The position numbers and the translations under genes are program-made. The notes beneath the pieces were generated by a model. It did not search any database. It was not told where the DNA came from and worked only from the letters and a program-made list of their open reading frames with translations. Below, in pieces: positions 1 to 8,597 of a DNA stretch of 64,000 nt; the stretch's first letter is position 1, and each line of letters begins with the position of its first letter. The stretch is from assembly GCA_045587545.1 (NCBI GenBank), contig JAZNCN010000010.1:177033-241032 (forward strand), read 5' to 3'. This DNA is from Caccoplasma_A sp045587545 (GTDB taxonomy: Bacteria > Bacteroidota > Bacteroidia > Bacteroidales > G3-4614).

Positions 1-2
1 CA

Positions 3-2624
3 TATATATGGGTTAATGGTGAGAAGGTAGGATATACGCAAGGGGCAAACAATGATCATGAATTTGACATAACCCCTTACGTAAAAGCTGGTGAAAAGGC
101 GAGCATAGACGTACAAGTATTCCGTTGGTGCGATGGAAGTTATTTGGAGTGTCAAGATATGTTCCGAATGAGTGGAATATACCGCGATGTATATCTATAT
201 GCAACTCCCAAAAGTTTTATACGCGATTACTATATAACTTCAAAACTTAATCCTGAAGCAGGGTATAAAGCAGGAGAGGTAAAAATAGAGGGTTGGATAA
301 ACAACAGAGGAGATAAAACCTCAACTTCAACTCTTAAGGCTTTAATAACAGATGTTAAAGGAGATACAATTGTTAAATTTGCTCCCCAAACCATAACATT
401 AAAAGCAGGAAGTGAAGAGAAAGTTTCTGCAATTGCTCAAGTTGAGAATATAAATTTATGGAGTGCCGAGCATCCTAATTTGTATAATACAATATTTATA
501 CTTTGTGATGAGAATGGTGTTGAAACAGAGGCATTTTTGGTAAAATATGGTTTCCGCGATATAAAAATAAAAAATGCACAACTCTTATTGAACGGTACTC
601 CCGTAATACTAAAAGGAGCTAATCGTCATGATACTCACCCCGTTTACGGAAGAGCTGTAAATACGGCATCAATGCTGAAAGATGTATTGATGATGAAACG
701 TGCAAATATGAATACTATACGTACTGCTCATTATCCCAATCAGGATAAGATGTACGATATGTTTGACTACTATGGATTGTTTACAATTTGCGAGGCAGAT
801 GTAGAGTGTCATGCAAATCAAGCAATCAGTGCCGATACAACATGGGAGGCTGCATTTGTTGACAGAGGATTGAGAATGGCATTGCGTGACCGCAACCACC
901 CATCAGTGATTATGTGGTCGTTGGGTAACGAATGTGGCGATGGTATAAATTTTGCAGCAGAGCGTGCCGCGATAGAGGCTGTTGATGACAGACCTATCCA
1001 TTACGAAGGAGGCTGGCAATATTCTGACTTTACAGGCAACATGTATCGCACTATTGAGGAATTGTGTAAAACAGATACAACTTCAAATCCCAAAGCATTC
1101 TTTGCAGACGGAACATATAAACCTCACTTTGTTTGTGAGTATGCTCATGCGATGGGCAATGCAATAGGAAACCTTAAAGAGTATGTTAATTATTTTGAAG
1201 AAGATAATCGTACAATAGGTGGTTGTATATGGGATTGGGCAGACCAATCAATCTATGATCCTCAATTATTAAAACAAGGTATTCGTCAACTTGCAACAGG
1301 ATATGACTTCCCCGGTCCTCACCAAGGTAATTTCTGTTGCAACGGAATAGTAACAGCGACAAGAGAGGTAACTCCTAAATTAATGGAGGTAACAAAGGCA
1401 TATCAATCAATAGATTTCTTAAATTTCAGTCCTGTTACACAAATGGTAACTCTTAAAAACAAGTTCCACGATACAGATCTTAAAGATTTTTATATGGTAT
1501 GGACACTTGCATGTGATGGTAAAGATATAAAGAGGACTACCCGTAGCAGTAAGGTAAACCTACCAGCTTGTGCTCCCGGCGAGAGTGTTGAGATGGAGAT
1601 TCCTTACGGAATAAATATGATTACTGACCCTTATGCCGAATATACCGTTAAAATTGAGGTATTCTCAAAACGTAAAACTACATGGGGAATAGAATACCCA
1701 TTTGCAACTGAGCAATTTATTGTACGTGAGGGTGCAGATCGTACGCAAGTAGCAAGAGAATATATAGTAGATAAAATTAAATTTACTGAAACAGATTCTA
1801 CTCTATATATAACAGGTCATGATATGGATATTACATTCAATAAAAACACAACATTCATCACCTCTTTGAGATACCATAATGGAGAATTCCACGAAGAGAT
1901 GTTCCCGACAGGTGAAGGTCCGAGATTTGATAGCTATCGTTGGATTGAGAATGACGGTTATAAAGAGGTTGACACCCTTATGACGGAATCATTTACATAT
2001 AAAATGGCTCGTGATAAAAAGAGTATATTGGTTTCAGCAACTGTTTCATCTTTAGAAAAATGTAATTATACTATAGATTACGAGATATTTGCCAACGGAC
2101 ATGTAATAATGGATATAACATACCGTCCGTTAACCGAAAACCTTCGTCGTATGGGATTGTCGGCTGTTGTGGCAGGTAATAAACATATTGTTGAATATTA
2201 TGCAAGAGGACCATGGGAAAACTACGTTGACCGTAAAACAGGAGCATATCTTGTGAACCACAAAACAACCGTTGAAGAGATGGAAGAGAGCTATATGAAG
2301 CCTCAAACAATGGGTAACAGAGAGGATTTACGTTATTTGTCGCTAACCGATGACGATGACCACGGAATTGAGATAAATGTAAACGGACCTGCATCGTTCT
2401 CAGCTCTTTACTTTACCGATATGGAGTTGTCAAAACTTCAACACGTTTGGGAGTTGCCAAAAGCAAGAAGAGATAATATAATTCTTCATATTGACTATAT
2501 GCAACGTGGATTAGGTAATGCAAGTTGCGGTCCTCAAACAATTGAGAAATACAGAATCCCCGGAACTGGCGAGTTTAAACACAGAGTATCAATTGATCCA
2601 CACTGGCCAATGCCAACTTTTTAG
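3..2624 (+). CDS. Glycoside hydrolase family 2 beta-galactosidase, 5' end outside window
   Basis: The protein should hydrolyse terminal beta-galactosides. The reading frame is open from base 3, and codons before the first ATG (144) already encode the GH2 jelly-roll motif VNGEKVGYTQG, followed by DGSYLECQDMFRMSGIYRDV. The true start is therefore upstream of the window, and starting at 144 would cut a domain. Family catalytic residues are visible: the acid/base Glu in GNECGDG (codon 930-932) and the nucleophile Glu in CEYAHAMGN (codon 1137-1139). The C-terminal part (YARGPWENYVDRKTGAY) is the beta-galactosidase small-chain domain that shapes the active site. A signal peptide cannot be judged. 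A strong terminator follows. A beta-galactosidase is the likeliest call; other GH2 activities are possible because substrate specificity cannot be read from these motifs. Confidence 0.93.
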   Translation, partial: YIWVNGEKVGYTQGANNDHEFDITPYVKAGEKASIDVQVFRWCDGSYLECQDMFRMSGIYRDVYLYATPKSFIRDYYITSKLNPEAGYKAGEVKIEGWINNRGDKTSTSTLKALITDVKGDTIVKFAPQTITLKAGSEEKVSAIAQVENINLWSAEHPNLYNTIFILCDENGVETEAFLVKYGFRDIKIKNAQLLLNGTPVILKGANRHDTHPVYGRAVNTASMLKDVLMMKRANMNTIRTAHYPNQDKMYDMFDYYGLFTICEADVECHANQAISADTTWEAAFVDRGLRMALRDRNHPSVIMWSLGNECGDGINFAAERAAIEAVDDRPIHYEGGWQYSDFTGNMYRTIEELCKTDTTSNPKAFFADGTYKPHFVCEYAHAMGNAIGNLKEYVNYFEEDNRTIGGCIWDWADQSIYDPQLLKQGIRQLATGYDFPGPHQGNFCCNGIVTATREVTPKLMEVTKAYQSIDFLNFSPVTQMVTLKNKFHDTDLKDFYMVWTLACDGKDIKRTTRSSKVNLPACAPGESVEMEIPYGINMITDPYAEYTVKIEVFSKRKTTWGIEYPFATEQFIVREGADRTQVAREYIVDKIKFTETDSTLYITGHDMDITFNKNTTFITSLRYHNGEFHEEMFPTGEGPRFDSYRWIENDGYKEVDTLMTESFTYKMARDKKSILVSATVSSLEKCNYTIDYEIFANGHVIMDITYRPLTENLRRMGLSAVVAGNKHIVEYYARGPWENYVDRKTGAYLVNHKTTVEEMEESYMKPQTMGNREDLRYLSLTDDDDHGIEINVNGPASFSALYFTDMELSKLQHVWELPKARRDNIILHIDYMQRGLGNASCGPQTIEKYRIPGTGEFKHRVSIDPHWPMPTF

Positions 2625-2656
2625 TAATAGAGTATAATTTCATATACAATCTTAGA

Positions 2657-2696
2657 CAGAGGGGCAATTACTACATTTTGTAGGAATGCCCCTTTG
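2657..2696 (+). terminator. Intrinsic terminator after the GH2 gene
   Basis: A GC-rich 10-bp stem (2657-2666 with 2687-2696, including one G-T wobble) encloses a loop that can itself pair CTAC with GTAG. It is followed by a run of T. It lies 33 bases after the stop codon. Confidence 0.75.
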
Positions 2697-2811
2697 TTTT
2701 TTATTTATCTGCCTTGCATTGAGATGATATAAATCTTCTAAAACTTCACTATACACAACTGATATTTCGTGAATTTCCCTATTTTAATATATGTTTAACA
2801 AATATTAACAT

Positions 2812-2820
2812 GGGGGGGGG
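2812..2820 (+). repeat. Poly-G tract of nine, upstream of the lipoprotein gene
   Basis: Nine consecutive G occur in a very AT-rich spacer, 61 bases before the lipoprotein start. The tract sits just where the -33 region of the putative promoter (TAAATTTG at 2841-2848) would be. Homopolymer length change could alter promoter spacing, but it could equally be a sequencing error. Confidence 0.9.
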
Positions 2821-2840
2821 TGAAAATAGATTTATATTAA

Positions 2841-2848
2841 TAAATTTG
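2841..2848 (+). promoter_or_regulatory. Putative -7 box of the lipoprotein gene
   Basis: TAAATTTG matches the Bacteroidetes TAnnTTTG element, 33 bases before the ATG. No clear TTTG is seen at the usual upstream distance; the poly-G tract is there instead. Confidence 0.4.
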
Positions 2849-2881
2849 TGAAAAATATTAACATTTTTACAATTTATTATT

Positions 2882-3937
2882 ATGAAAAAATTTAATTTAT
2901 GTTGTATGCTAATGCTCTCATTTAGCATTATTCTATTTTTAGGGTGTAGCAGTGATGATGAGGAAACTCCTTTTAACCAGACTCCTAATCCTCCTGTAAA
3001 TGAACTTGCGGAGAAGTATTTCAGTATTGAAAATTCTACGTATATAAATGAAGAGATGCCATCAAGTACTATTGACGCCCCCTTAGAAGGAGTGTTCTAT
3101 AATGATAAGGCGTTATCTAATGGAGGAAATTACATTACGATTTCTTCTTCAACACAATACCAAAAATTCTTATTAGGAATAGAAGGGGTTAGTGGTTATT
3201 ATGAAGTTAACACAATGAATGAGTTGCAGGCTGAGTCCTCTATTTTAAAAAATGACATTCAAGAATATTTTACATATACCATTCCTTTGATGTATAGTGT
3301 CAATCTTAGTGAAGATATCACAATTGTTATATGTGGAGTAACTATAGATGGTTATATTACAAGGGGATATGAAGCAGAATGCTCTATAGTAGAGACTATT
3401 CCCGGAGATTTGCTTATTAATTTGGTATTTGATCAAGACAAAGATGTTGATTTACATTTGATAATGCCGAGCGGGAAAGAGATATATTATGGAAATAGAG
3501 GATATTATACTACGGACGCAGAGACCGGCGATTATGTACAAGTTTATGGCTTAGATAAAGATTCAAACCCAGGTTGCGATATTGATGGTTTAAATAATGA
3601 AAACATCTCTATTCCTGCAGAATATATAGAGCAAGGAACTTATATCATTAAAGTTAACATGTATCGTAATTGTGATTATAGTGTTCCTTTGAATTATATG
3701 TTACAAGCTCGTTATAAAGGAATCCTGCTTAACAATGAATTAGCAGGGGGAGATAATCCGGTAAGAGGTTATTATCCAAGTGATGCAGGAAGAGGAGATC
3801 ATACTCAAGTTATGAAATTTGTAATTAATGAGGGAATAGAGCTTGAATCGGATATTGCAACATATAAGTCAACTATTGATTTAATTCCGATTCCTGTTTC
3901 AGAGGAGGCAAAAAATAAATTAATGATGACAGAGTAG
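2882..3937 (+). CDS. Surface lipoprotein with a DUF2135-like (YfaP-type) domain
   Basis: The protein starts with a lipoprotein signal peptide ending in LFLGC (Cys at about residue 22). The next residues, SSDDEE, form an acidic stretch of the kind that acts as a surface-export signal for lipoproteins in Bacteroidetes. About residues 180-285 carry DKDVDLHLIMPSGKEIYYGN, then DSNPGCDIDGLNNENI and GTYIIKVNMYRNC, a pattern resembling the DUF2135/YfaP domain, whose function is unknown. It stands alone between two terminators, so it is probably monocistronic. The upstream poly-G tract suggests its expression might vary. The lipoprotein call is firm, the domain call is from motif memory, and no function can be given. 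Confidence 0.75.
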   Translation: MKKFNLCCMLMLSFSIILFLGCSSDDEETPFNQTPNPPVNELAEKYFSIENSTYINEEMPSSTIDAPLEGVFYNDKALSNGGNYITISSSTQYQKFLLGIEGVSGYYEVNTMNELQAESSILKNDIQEYFTYTIPLMYSVNLSEDITIVICGVTIDGYITRGYEAECSIVETIPGDLLINLVFDQDKDVDLHLIMPSGKEIYYGNRGYYTTDAETGDYVQVYGLDKDSNPGCDIDGLNNENISIPAEYIEQGTYIIKVNMYRNCDYSVPLNYMLQARYKGILLNNELAGGDNPVRGYYPSDAGRGDHTQVMKFVINEGIELESDIATYKSTIDLIPIPVSEEAKNKLMMTE

Positions 3938-3954
3938 ATTTAATTTTTAAGGAT

Positions 3955-4010
3955 AAACTAAATATAAGAGATGGGGCACCGTTTGATGCTCCATCTCTTA
4001 TATTTAGTTT
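3955..4010. terminator. Bidirectional terminator between convergent genes
   Basis: A 24-bp stem with one wobble (3955-3978 with 3987-4010) and an 8-base loop lies between the convergent lipoprotein and GH84 genes. Both arms end in AAAC/GTTT, so it can act in both directions. Confidence 0.8.
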
Positions 4011-4040
4011 TAGTATTACTACTATAATTAGAATTTAAAA

Positions 4041-4095
4041 ACTAACCGCTGACAACCAACATTTAATAGCTGACAGCAGATATCTAACAACTAAT
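4041..4095. repeat. Short degenerate repeats of the CTGACAACC / CTAACAACT type
   Basis: The stretch contains ACTAACCGCTGACAACC, then TAATAGCTGACAGC, then CTAACAACTAAT, as if built from the same short word. It runs into the GH84 stop codon. Similar words occur at 12969-13017, 43648-43679 and 55240-55262, always beside gene ends. Confidence 0.45.
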
Positions 4096-7000
4096 ATTTC
4101 ACAACCTTATAAACTTTTGTAGGTGTTGCTACCATATATACTCCGTTGCTGTTTGTTGGGAGTGACATAGAGCCATTTATATTGCCTTGCCATACTGCAA
4201 TACCCGATGCATTATAGATGGTTACAGCTCCCTCTACTCCTTTTATTTGAAGGTTATCTCCTTCAAAGAATATCGCAGTTTTGGGTGTAATATTCTCCTC
4301 AACTCCTGTTAAATCGTGGTTGCCGACATAAGGAGTTCCTTTAACAACAATATCGTATATATCAGGTTTATTTACGGCATTCCACTCAAATTTTATAAGA
4401 GAAATGTTTTTATATGATTTTACATTCAATTCTGTTAATGGAGAATTCAAATATCCCATATCGTACCATTCTCCGTTTGCTTTTATAGATATTGATGGCA
4501 ACTCCTCCCCGCTACTCTCATATTTTGAGTTATGATATATCTCAATTGTCTCAAAATTAATATTCTCGGTAAATTCATACTCTAACCACCCTGCATTTAT
4601 TGCTTGATAAGATGTTGCCAATGAACGATCATCAAGGGCTGTTGTGTAGGTATTGTTGTTGTCTTTTGCAACGGCAATTTCTTTGCCTTCATACACTTTT
4701 ATTTTTACTACTTTAAGCCAATTGTTACCGGTTGCGCTATTTAATTTAAATTGAACGTAACGTGCCACATTGCTTTCTGTTATAGAGAATGATTTATCTA
4801 CTATGTCGGCTGAAGTGAATGTCTGCAAGTTTGTCCATTGTCCTCCATCGTTAGATATTTGCAACACGCAATCGCCTGATGGTTGGTCGTTACTATCAAA
4901 AGTTACTTCTATCTTGTATATCCCTTTTGACGAGCCTAAATCTACTCTTATATAGTCTCCTGCTTGTTGTGCACGGTTACTCCAGAAGAAGCTATCGTTA
5001 CTGTAATTTACTACATTTTCAACGCCGTTATTATCGTATTGAGGGATATTTGTTTCTGCCCCTATTGGAGTTAAAATTCCCGACTTTGGAATATTAATTG
5101 TAATGGAATTTACACCTATGGGTTTAGTTACATCTTGCGATACATTACGTACTCTAATATATGCCAATTCTATAGGTGTACTACCATCGGGCGTGAAATT
5201 AAACCACTCTTTTCCGTTTACCGAATACTCATAATAGAACTCGCTTGGCAATGTGTTTGAAGATACTGATACAGTTACTTCGTTCTTTTTATTCATATTT
5301 ATTCCGATATAGTCGCCGGAAGTTAAATTTACATTGTTCAAATTTTGTAATGTTATTGCCGACGTAGTTGTTGATAAACTAACATTGTATGGTAAATATG
5401 ATAGATTATAAATTATTTCGGGAGTGCGTGAGCGTTCAGGTAATGTAGGTGCATAATCGGGATATTTTGTCATAATAAAATCAACAAAAGGTTCCATGTT
5501 CTGTTGAGCAGGGTGTACTTCAAAGTATCGGGGAGAAGCTTCTGTTCCAGTTCCCTCTACGGTGTAAGCAATGAATGCAGAGTCTTTATGTAATTTTGAA
5601 TATTCTCCGGCGATGTTGGCATAATCTGTCCAACTGCTTAATGCTCCGGGCGATCTCATCCATGACAATGCTCCATTTATTATATTTGACATTGATGCAA
5701 GTTTTCGGCTCCAATATTTTATATCTTCATGCATAAGAACCTCATCTTTTACATCGCTTGATTCCATTGTCTCTAATGTTTTGCAAGCATCATAAATCTC
5801 TTTTGTTTTTGTTATCAATTGCGAAGTTGAAGATGGAAGATTATTATAACTATATGAACTTTTGAAGGAGTTATAAAGATTTACCATTTCTTCCGGTTCT
5901 TGGGTTGCATCAGTATTTAAACAGAAAATTTTAAATGCTTCTGCCAACTCTGGTTTGTTAGGAAACAGATATGTAAAGCAATCGTTCCAATTCTGTTGAG
6001 AATTGAAGTTTGCGGTATTCCAACAATAGTCGGCACCTCCGAATAGGAATACTTTTGATGCCGAAGCCTCTTGCATGGTATTGAATACGACTCCGCCTAA
6101 AGCCGTCATTGGTGCATTTTGGGCTGTATATCTGTAATTCATGTGATTCATGTATAGCCTGTCATCGTAATTGTCATTACAATTGTTATTCCACCAGAAA
6201 AGAGGATTACGATTAATAACCTGCTTCATGGTTTTGCAATTAGAGTCGGTAATATTTGACCATACATCGCTTCCTGTAAATGCCACTACTATTTCAGGGT
6301 CAACATTATAGAGGTCAATTAACGACCCTACGGTATGTGCTATTGAGTATGCTGTAGGTACAAAAAACAGTGGTGATACTTTTTGCTCAGGCGTTGCAGT
6401 TGATGTATTATATTTTGCTTTGAGTTTTGCTTGTACTTGTGCCGGAAGATATGCAGTCATTTCTGAACTCGGAACAAATGTCATGTCATCAATGAAAACA
6501 CCAAAACCTCTTACGCCAAGCTTATACATTCTATCAAATTTATCCATTATTTTTTCTATACCTGGGTTCATTTCTGATGCTGAATTAAATCCTATTCCTC
6601 CATGCAATCCCGGGTGTATAGCCCAAACAAAGTTTACGTTACACTCTTTTGCTTTGGTTGTAATGGTTATAAAATCTTCTTGTGTTAAAAGTCCTTTCTT
6701 CCTCTCTTCATCTGTAAGAGTCGTGGGATAATCTTCGTACCATGACCCGGCATGATAAGGATCGGCTTTTGGCCCGTATATGAATGTGTTGAGTTTATAT
6801 AATTTAAAGAAATCAAGCATCGATAATATTTGGTCAACGGTAAATGGCATTCCATAAAAGCCTTCTACCAAACCTCTGTATTGTGTATATGCGTAGTCTT
6901 GTACCGTAGCAGGAGTAATTGTATAGTTATTATTCAACATTTGACGTAGTGTTGATACCCCATAAAACACAGAGTTATTATTGTCTCCCAAAATTACGAT

Positions 7001-7378
7001 ATCTCCATCTCTGGTTATGTGCAACAGATATGGATCAAATTTATTATTGCCTGAAGAGAAAACACTTCGAGAAAGACCACATGATGAAGCATAACTATCT
7101 GCTTCGCCTCCGGAACCGTTTACTCCTACATATAAATATCTGAGTGATGATGAAAATCTTTTATAGACAGCGGTAATTCCTTTCTCTTTTAACGCTTCTG
7201 TTATAAAAGTTTTTACATTTTCATTTACCCCCTCTTCAATAACCACATTTATTCTGTTTTTTATGGTTATCTCGGACCCATTTGTTGTAATTGACTGTGG
7301 TTGCGGATATATAGTATAACTCGCAAATGAACTTGTTGCTACAAATACCCAAAACAGTAGTGTAATTAATTTTCTCAT
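4091..7378 (-). CDS. Secreted GH84 beta-N-acetylglucosaminidase with sorting tail
   Basis: This 1095-residue protein should remove terminal beta-GlcNAc (family GH84: O-GlcNAcase/NagJ type, sometimes labelled hyaluronidase). A signal peptide (about residues 1-19) is followed by a GH84 N-terminal domain and the catalytic barrel beginning YRGLVEGFYGMPF (about 167). The paired catalytic Asp lie in VFIDDM (297 and 298). After the helical linker come regions resembling two F5/8 type C carbohydrate-binding modules (about 770-900 and 910-1030). The last 60 residues (TIYNASGIAVW ... GVYMVATPTKVYKVVKY) resemble a type IX sorting tail. It has its own promoter at 7437-7444. Family assignment is secure; surface display and mucin or host-glycan use are inferred. 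Confidence 0.92.
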   Translation of the reverse strand: MRKLITLLFWVFVATSSFASYTIYPQPQSITTNGSEITIKNRINVVIEEGVNENVKTFITEALKEKGITAVYKRFSSSLRYLYVGVNGSGGEADSYASSCGLSRSVFSSGNNKFDPYLLHITRDGDIVILGDNNNSVFYGVSTLRQMLNNNYTITPATVQDYAYTQYRGLVEGFYGMPFTVDQILSMLDFFKLYKLNTFIYGPKADPYHAGSWYEDYPTTLTDEERKKGLLTQEDFITITTKAKECNVNFVWAIHPGLHGGIGFNSASEMNPGIEKIMDKFDRMYKLGVRGFGVFIDDMTFVPSSEMTAYLPAQVQAKLKAKYNTSTATPEQKVSPLFFVPTAYSIAHTVGSLIDLYNVDPEIVVAFTGSDVWSNITDSNCKTMKQVINRNPLFWWNNNCNDNYDDRLYMNHMNYRYTAQNAPMTALGGVVFNTMQEASASKVFLFGGADYCWNTANFNSQQNWNDCFTYLFPNKPELAEAFKIFCLNTDATQEPEEMVNLYNSFKSSYSYNNLPSSTSQLITKTKEIYDACKTLETMESSDVKDEVLMHEDIKYWSRKLASMSNIINGALSWMRSPGALSSWTDYANIAGEYSKLHKDSAFIAYTVEGTGTEASPRYFEVHPAQQNMEPFVDFIMTKYPDYAPTLPERSRTPEIIYNLSYLPYNVSLSTTTSAITLQNLNNVNLTSGDYIGINMNKKNEVTVSVSSNTLPSEFYYEYSVNGKEWFNFTPDGSTPIELAYIRVRNVSQDVTKPIGVNSITINIPKSGILTPIGAETNIPQYDNNGVENVVNYSNDSFFWSNRAQQAGDYIRVDLGSSKGIYKIEVTFDSNDQPSGDCVLQISNDGGQWTNLQTFTSADIVDKSFSITESNVARYVQFKLNSATGNNWLKVVKIKVYEGKEIAVAKDNNNTYTTALDDRSLATSYQAINAGWLEYEFTENINFETIEIYHNSKYESSGEELPSISIKANGEWYDMGYLNSPLTELNVKSYKNISLIKFEWNAVNKPDIYDIVVKGTPYVGNHDLTGVEENITPKTAIFFEGDNLQIKGVEGAVTIYNASGIAVWQGNINGSMSLPTNSNGVYMVATPTKVYKVVKY

Positions 7379-7436
7379 ATTTGTTGTGATTTTGTGTTTA
7401 ATTATTGGGGAGGTATAAAAAATACCTCTGCTTTCG

Positions 7437-7444
7437 CAAAGGTA
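7437..7444 (-). promoter_or_regulatory. -7 promoter element for the GH84 gene
   Basis: TACCTTTG on the minus strand, 59 bases before the start codon. The leader also holds a small 7-bp hairpin at 7410-7428 (GAGGTAT with ATACCTC). Confidence 0.55.
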
Positions 7445-7497
7445 AAAAATATTTTAATATTATAATGTTTTTTGTGAGTTTATTAACAGATAACTAA

Positions 7498-8580
7498 CTA
7501 TTCCAAAAATAGATAGTCGTAATGTATAAATGGACGTCCTCCTTTGTTACCTGCCAAAGAACGAGCTTTTGTGCTATCGCAAGATATTTTGCCAACACCT
7601 ATTGACTCGCTGTCTGTTGTTACTATTTTTACTATATCATCTTTTTCAAACTCGCCTTCAACAGATACCACACCTATTGGCAACAGACTCACTGCCTCTT
7701 CGGATAATAATTTTGCTTTTGCCTTATCGTTTATTACCAATAACCCTTTTGCATAACCGTCAGAGTGAGCAATCCATTTCTTTACACTTGAAATCTCTTT
7801 TGTTGAGGGGGTAAAGGTGGTGTATATAACATCGCTTTGGGGGTTTAGCAAATCGGGTAAAATATTTTCGCGTGTTCCGTTTGCAATAATAACGGTGATA
7901 CCTTCTTTTGCAACCTTTCTGGCAATATTGGTTTTGGTTATCATGCCTCCTCGTCCAAATGATGATTTTTTTGTCTGTATAAACTTTGAAAGGTCCTTAT
8001 CTGCGGCAGTTATCTCTCTAATTACGGTAGTGCCTTCATCTGCGGGGCTGCCATTATATATACCGTCAATGTTACTCAAAATTATTAGAGCCTCCATATC
8101 CATCATTGTGGCTATCAATCCTGAAAGCTCGTCATTATCAGTAAACATCAACTCGGTTACTGCTACGGTATCGTTTTCGTTTACGATAGGTATTACATTA
8201 TTCTCGAGCATCACCTCAATACACTGCTTTTGATTTAGGTAAAGACGACGTGTTGAGAAACACTCTTTCATTGTGAGTACTTGACCGCAACTTATTCCGT
8301 GTTTGCGGAATAACTCATAGTAGTTATTAAGGAGTTTTACCTGCCCAACTGCTGAGAATAACTGACGCGATTTTACCGCATCAATTTTCTTATCAATATG
8401 CAACTCTCCTCGTCCCGAAGCAACAGCCCCTGACGATACAAGTATAATCTCAACACCATTTTTATGTAGTTGAGCAATTTGTGCTACAAGCGAAGCCATT
8501 CGCTCTTTGTCAAGCATGCCGTCTTTGCCTGTAAGCACATTACTGCCAATCTTTACTGCTATGCGTTTAAATCGGTACAT
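7498..8580 (-). CDS. proB: Glutamate 5-kinase
   Basis: ProB phosphorylates glutamate at the gamma carboxyl, the first step of proline synthesis. The N-terminal amino-acid kinase domain shows VKIGSNVLTG, ILVSSGAVASG and FTDNDELSGLIA. The C-terminal PUA domain, present in many ProB proteins, spans about residues 270-355. At 360 residues the length is normal. It is the last gene of a minus-strand unit, 17 bases after the acyl-CoA ligase gene. proA is not in the window, so the pathway is split here. The start is chosen at MYRFKRIAVKIGSN, which places the kinase strand correctly. Confidence 0.95.
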   Translation of the reverse strand: MYRFKRIAVKIGSNVLTGKDGMLDKERMASLVAQIAQLHKNGVEIILVSSGAVASGRGELHIDKKIDAVKSRQLFSAVGQVKLLNNYYELFRKHGISCGQVLTMKECFSTRRLYLNQKQCIEVMLENNVIPIVNENDTVAVTELMFTDNDELSGLIATMMDMEALIILSNIDGIYNGSPADEGTTVIREITAADKDLSKFIQTKKSSFGRGGMITKTNIARKVAKEGITVIIANGTRENILPDLLNPQSDVIYTTFTPSTKEISSVKKWIAHSDGYAKGLLVINDKAKAKLLSEEAVSLLPIGVVSVEGEFEKDDIVKIVTTDSESIGVGKISCDSTKARSLAGNKGGRPFIHYDYLFLE

Positions 8581-8597
8581 CGCACAAACAATTATAT

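Noticed and set aside
7410..7428. Possible riboswitch in the GH84 leader
   Set aside because: Only a 7-bp hairpin with an A-rich loop, matching no known aptamer.
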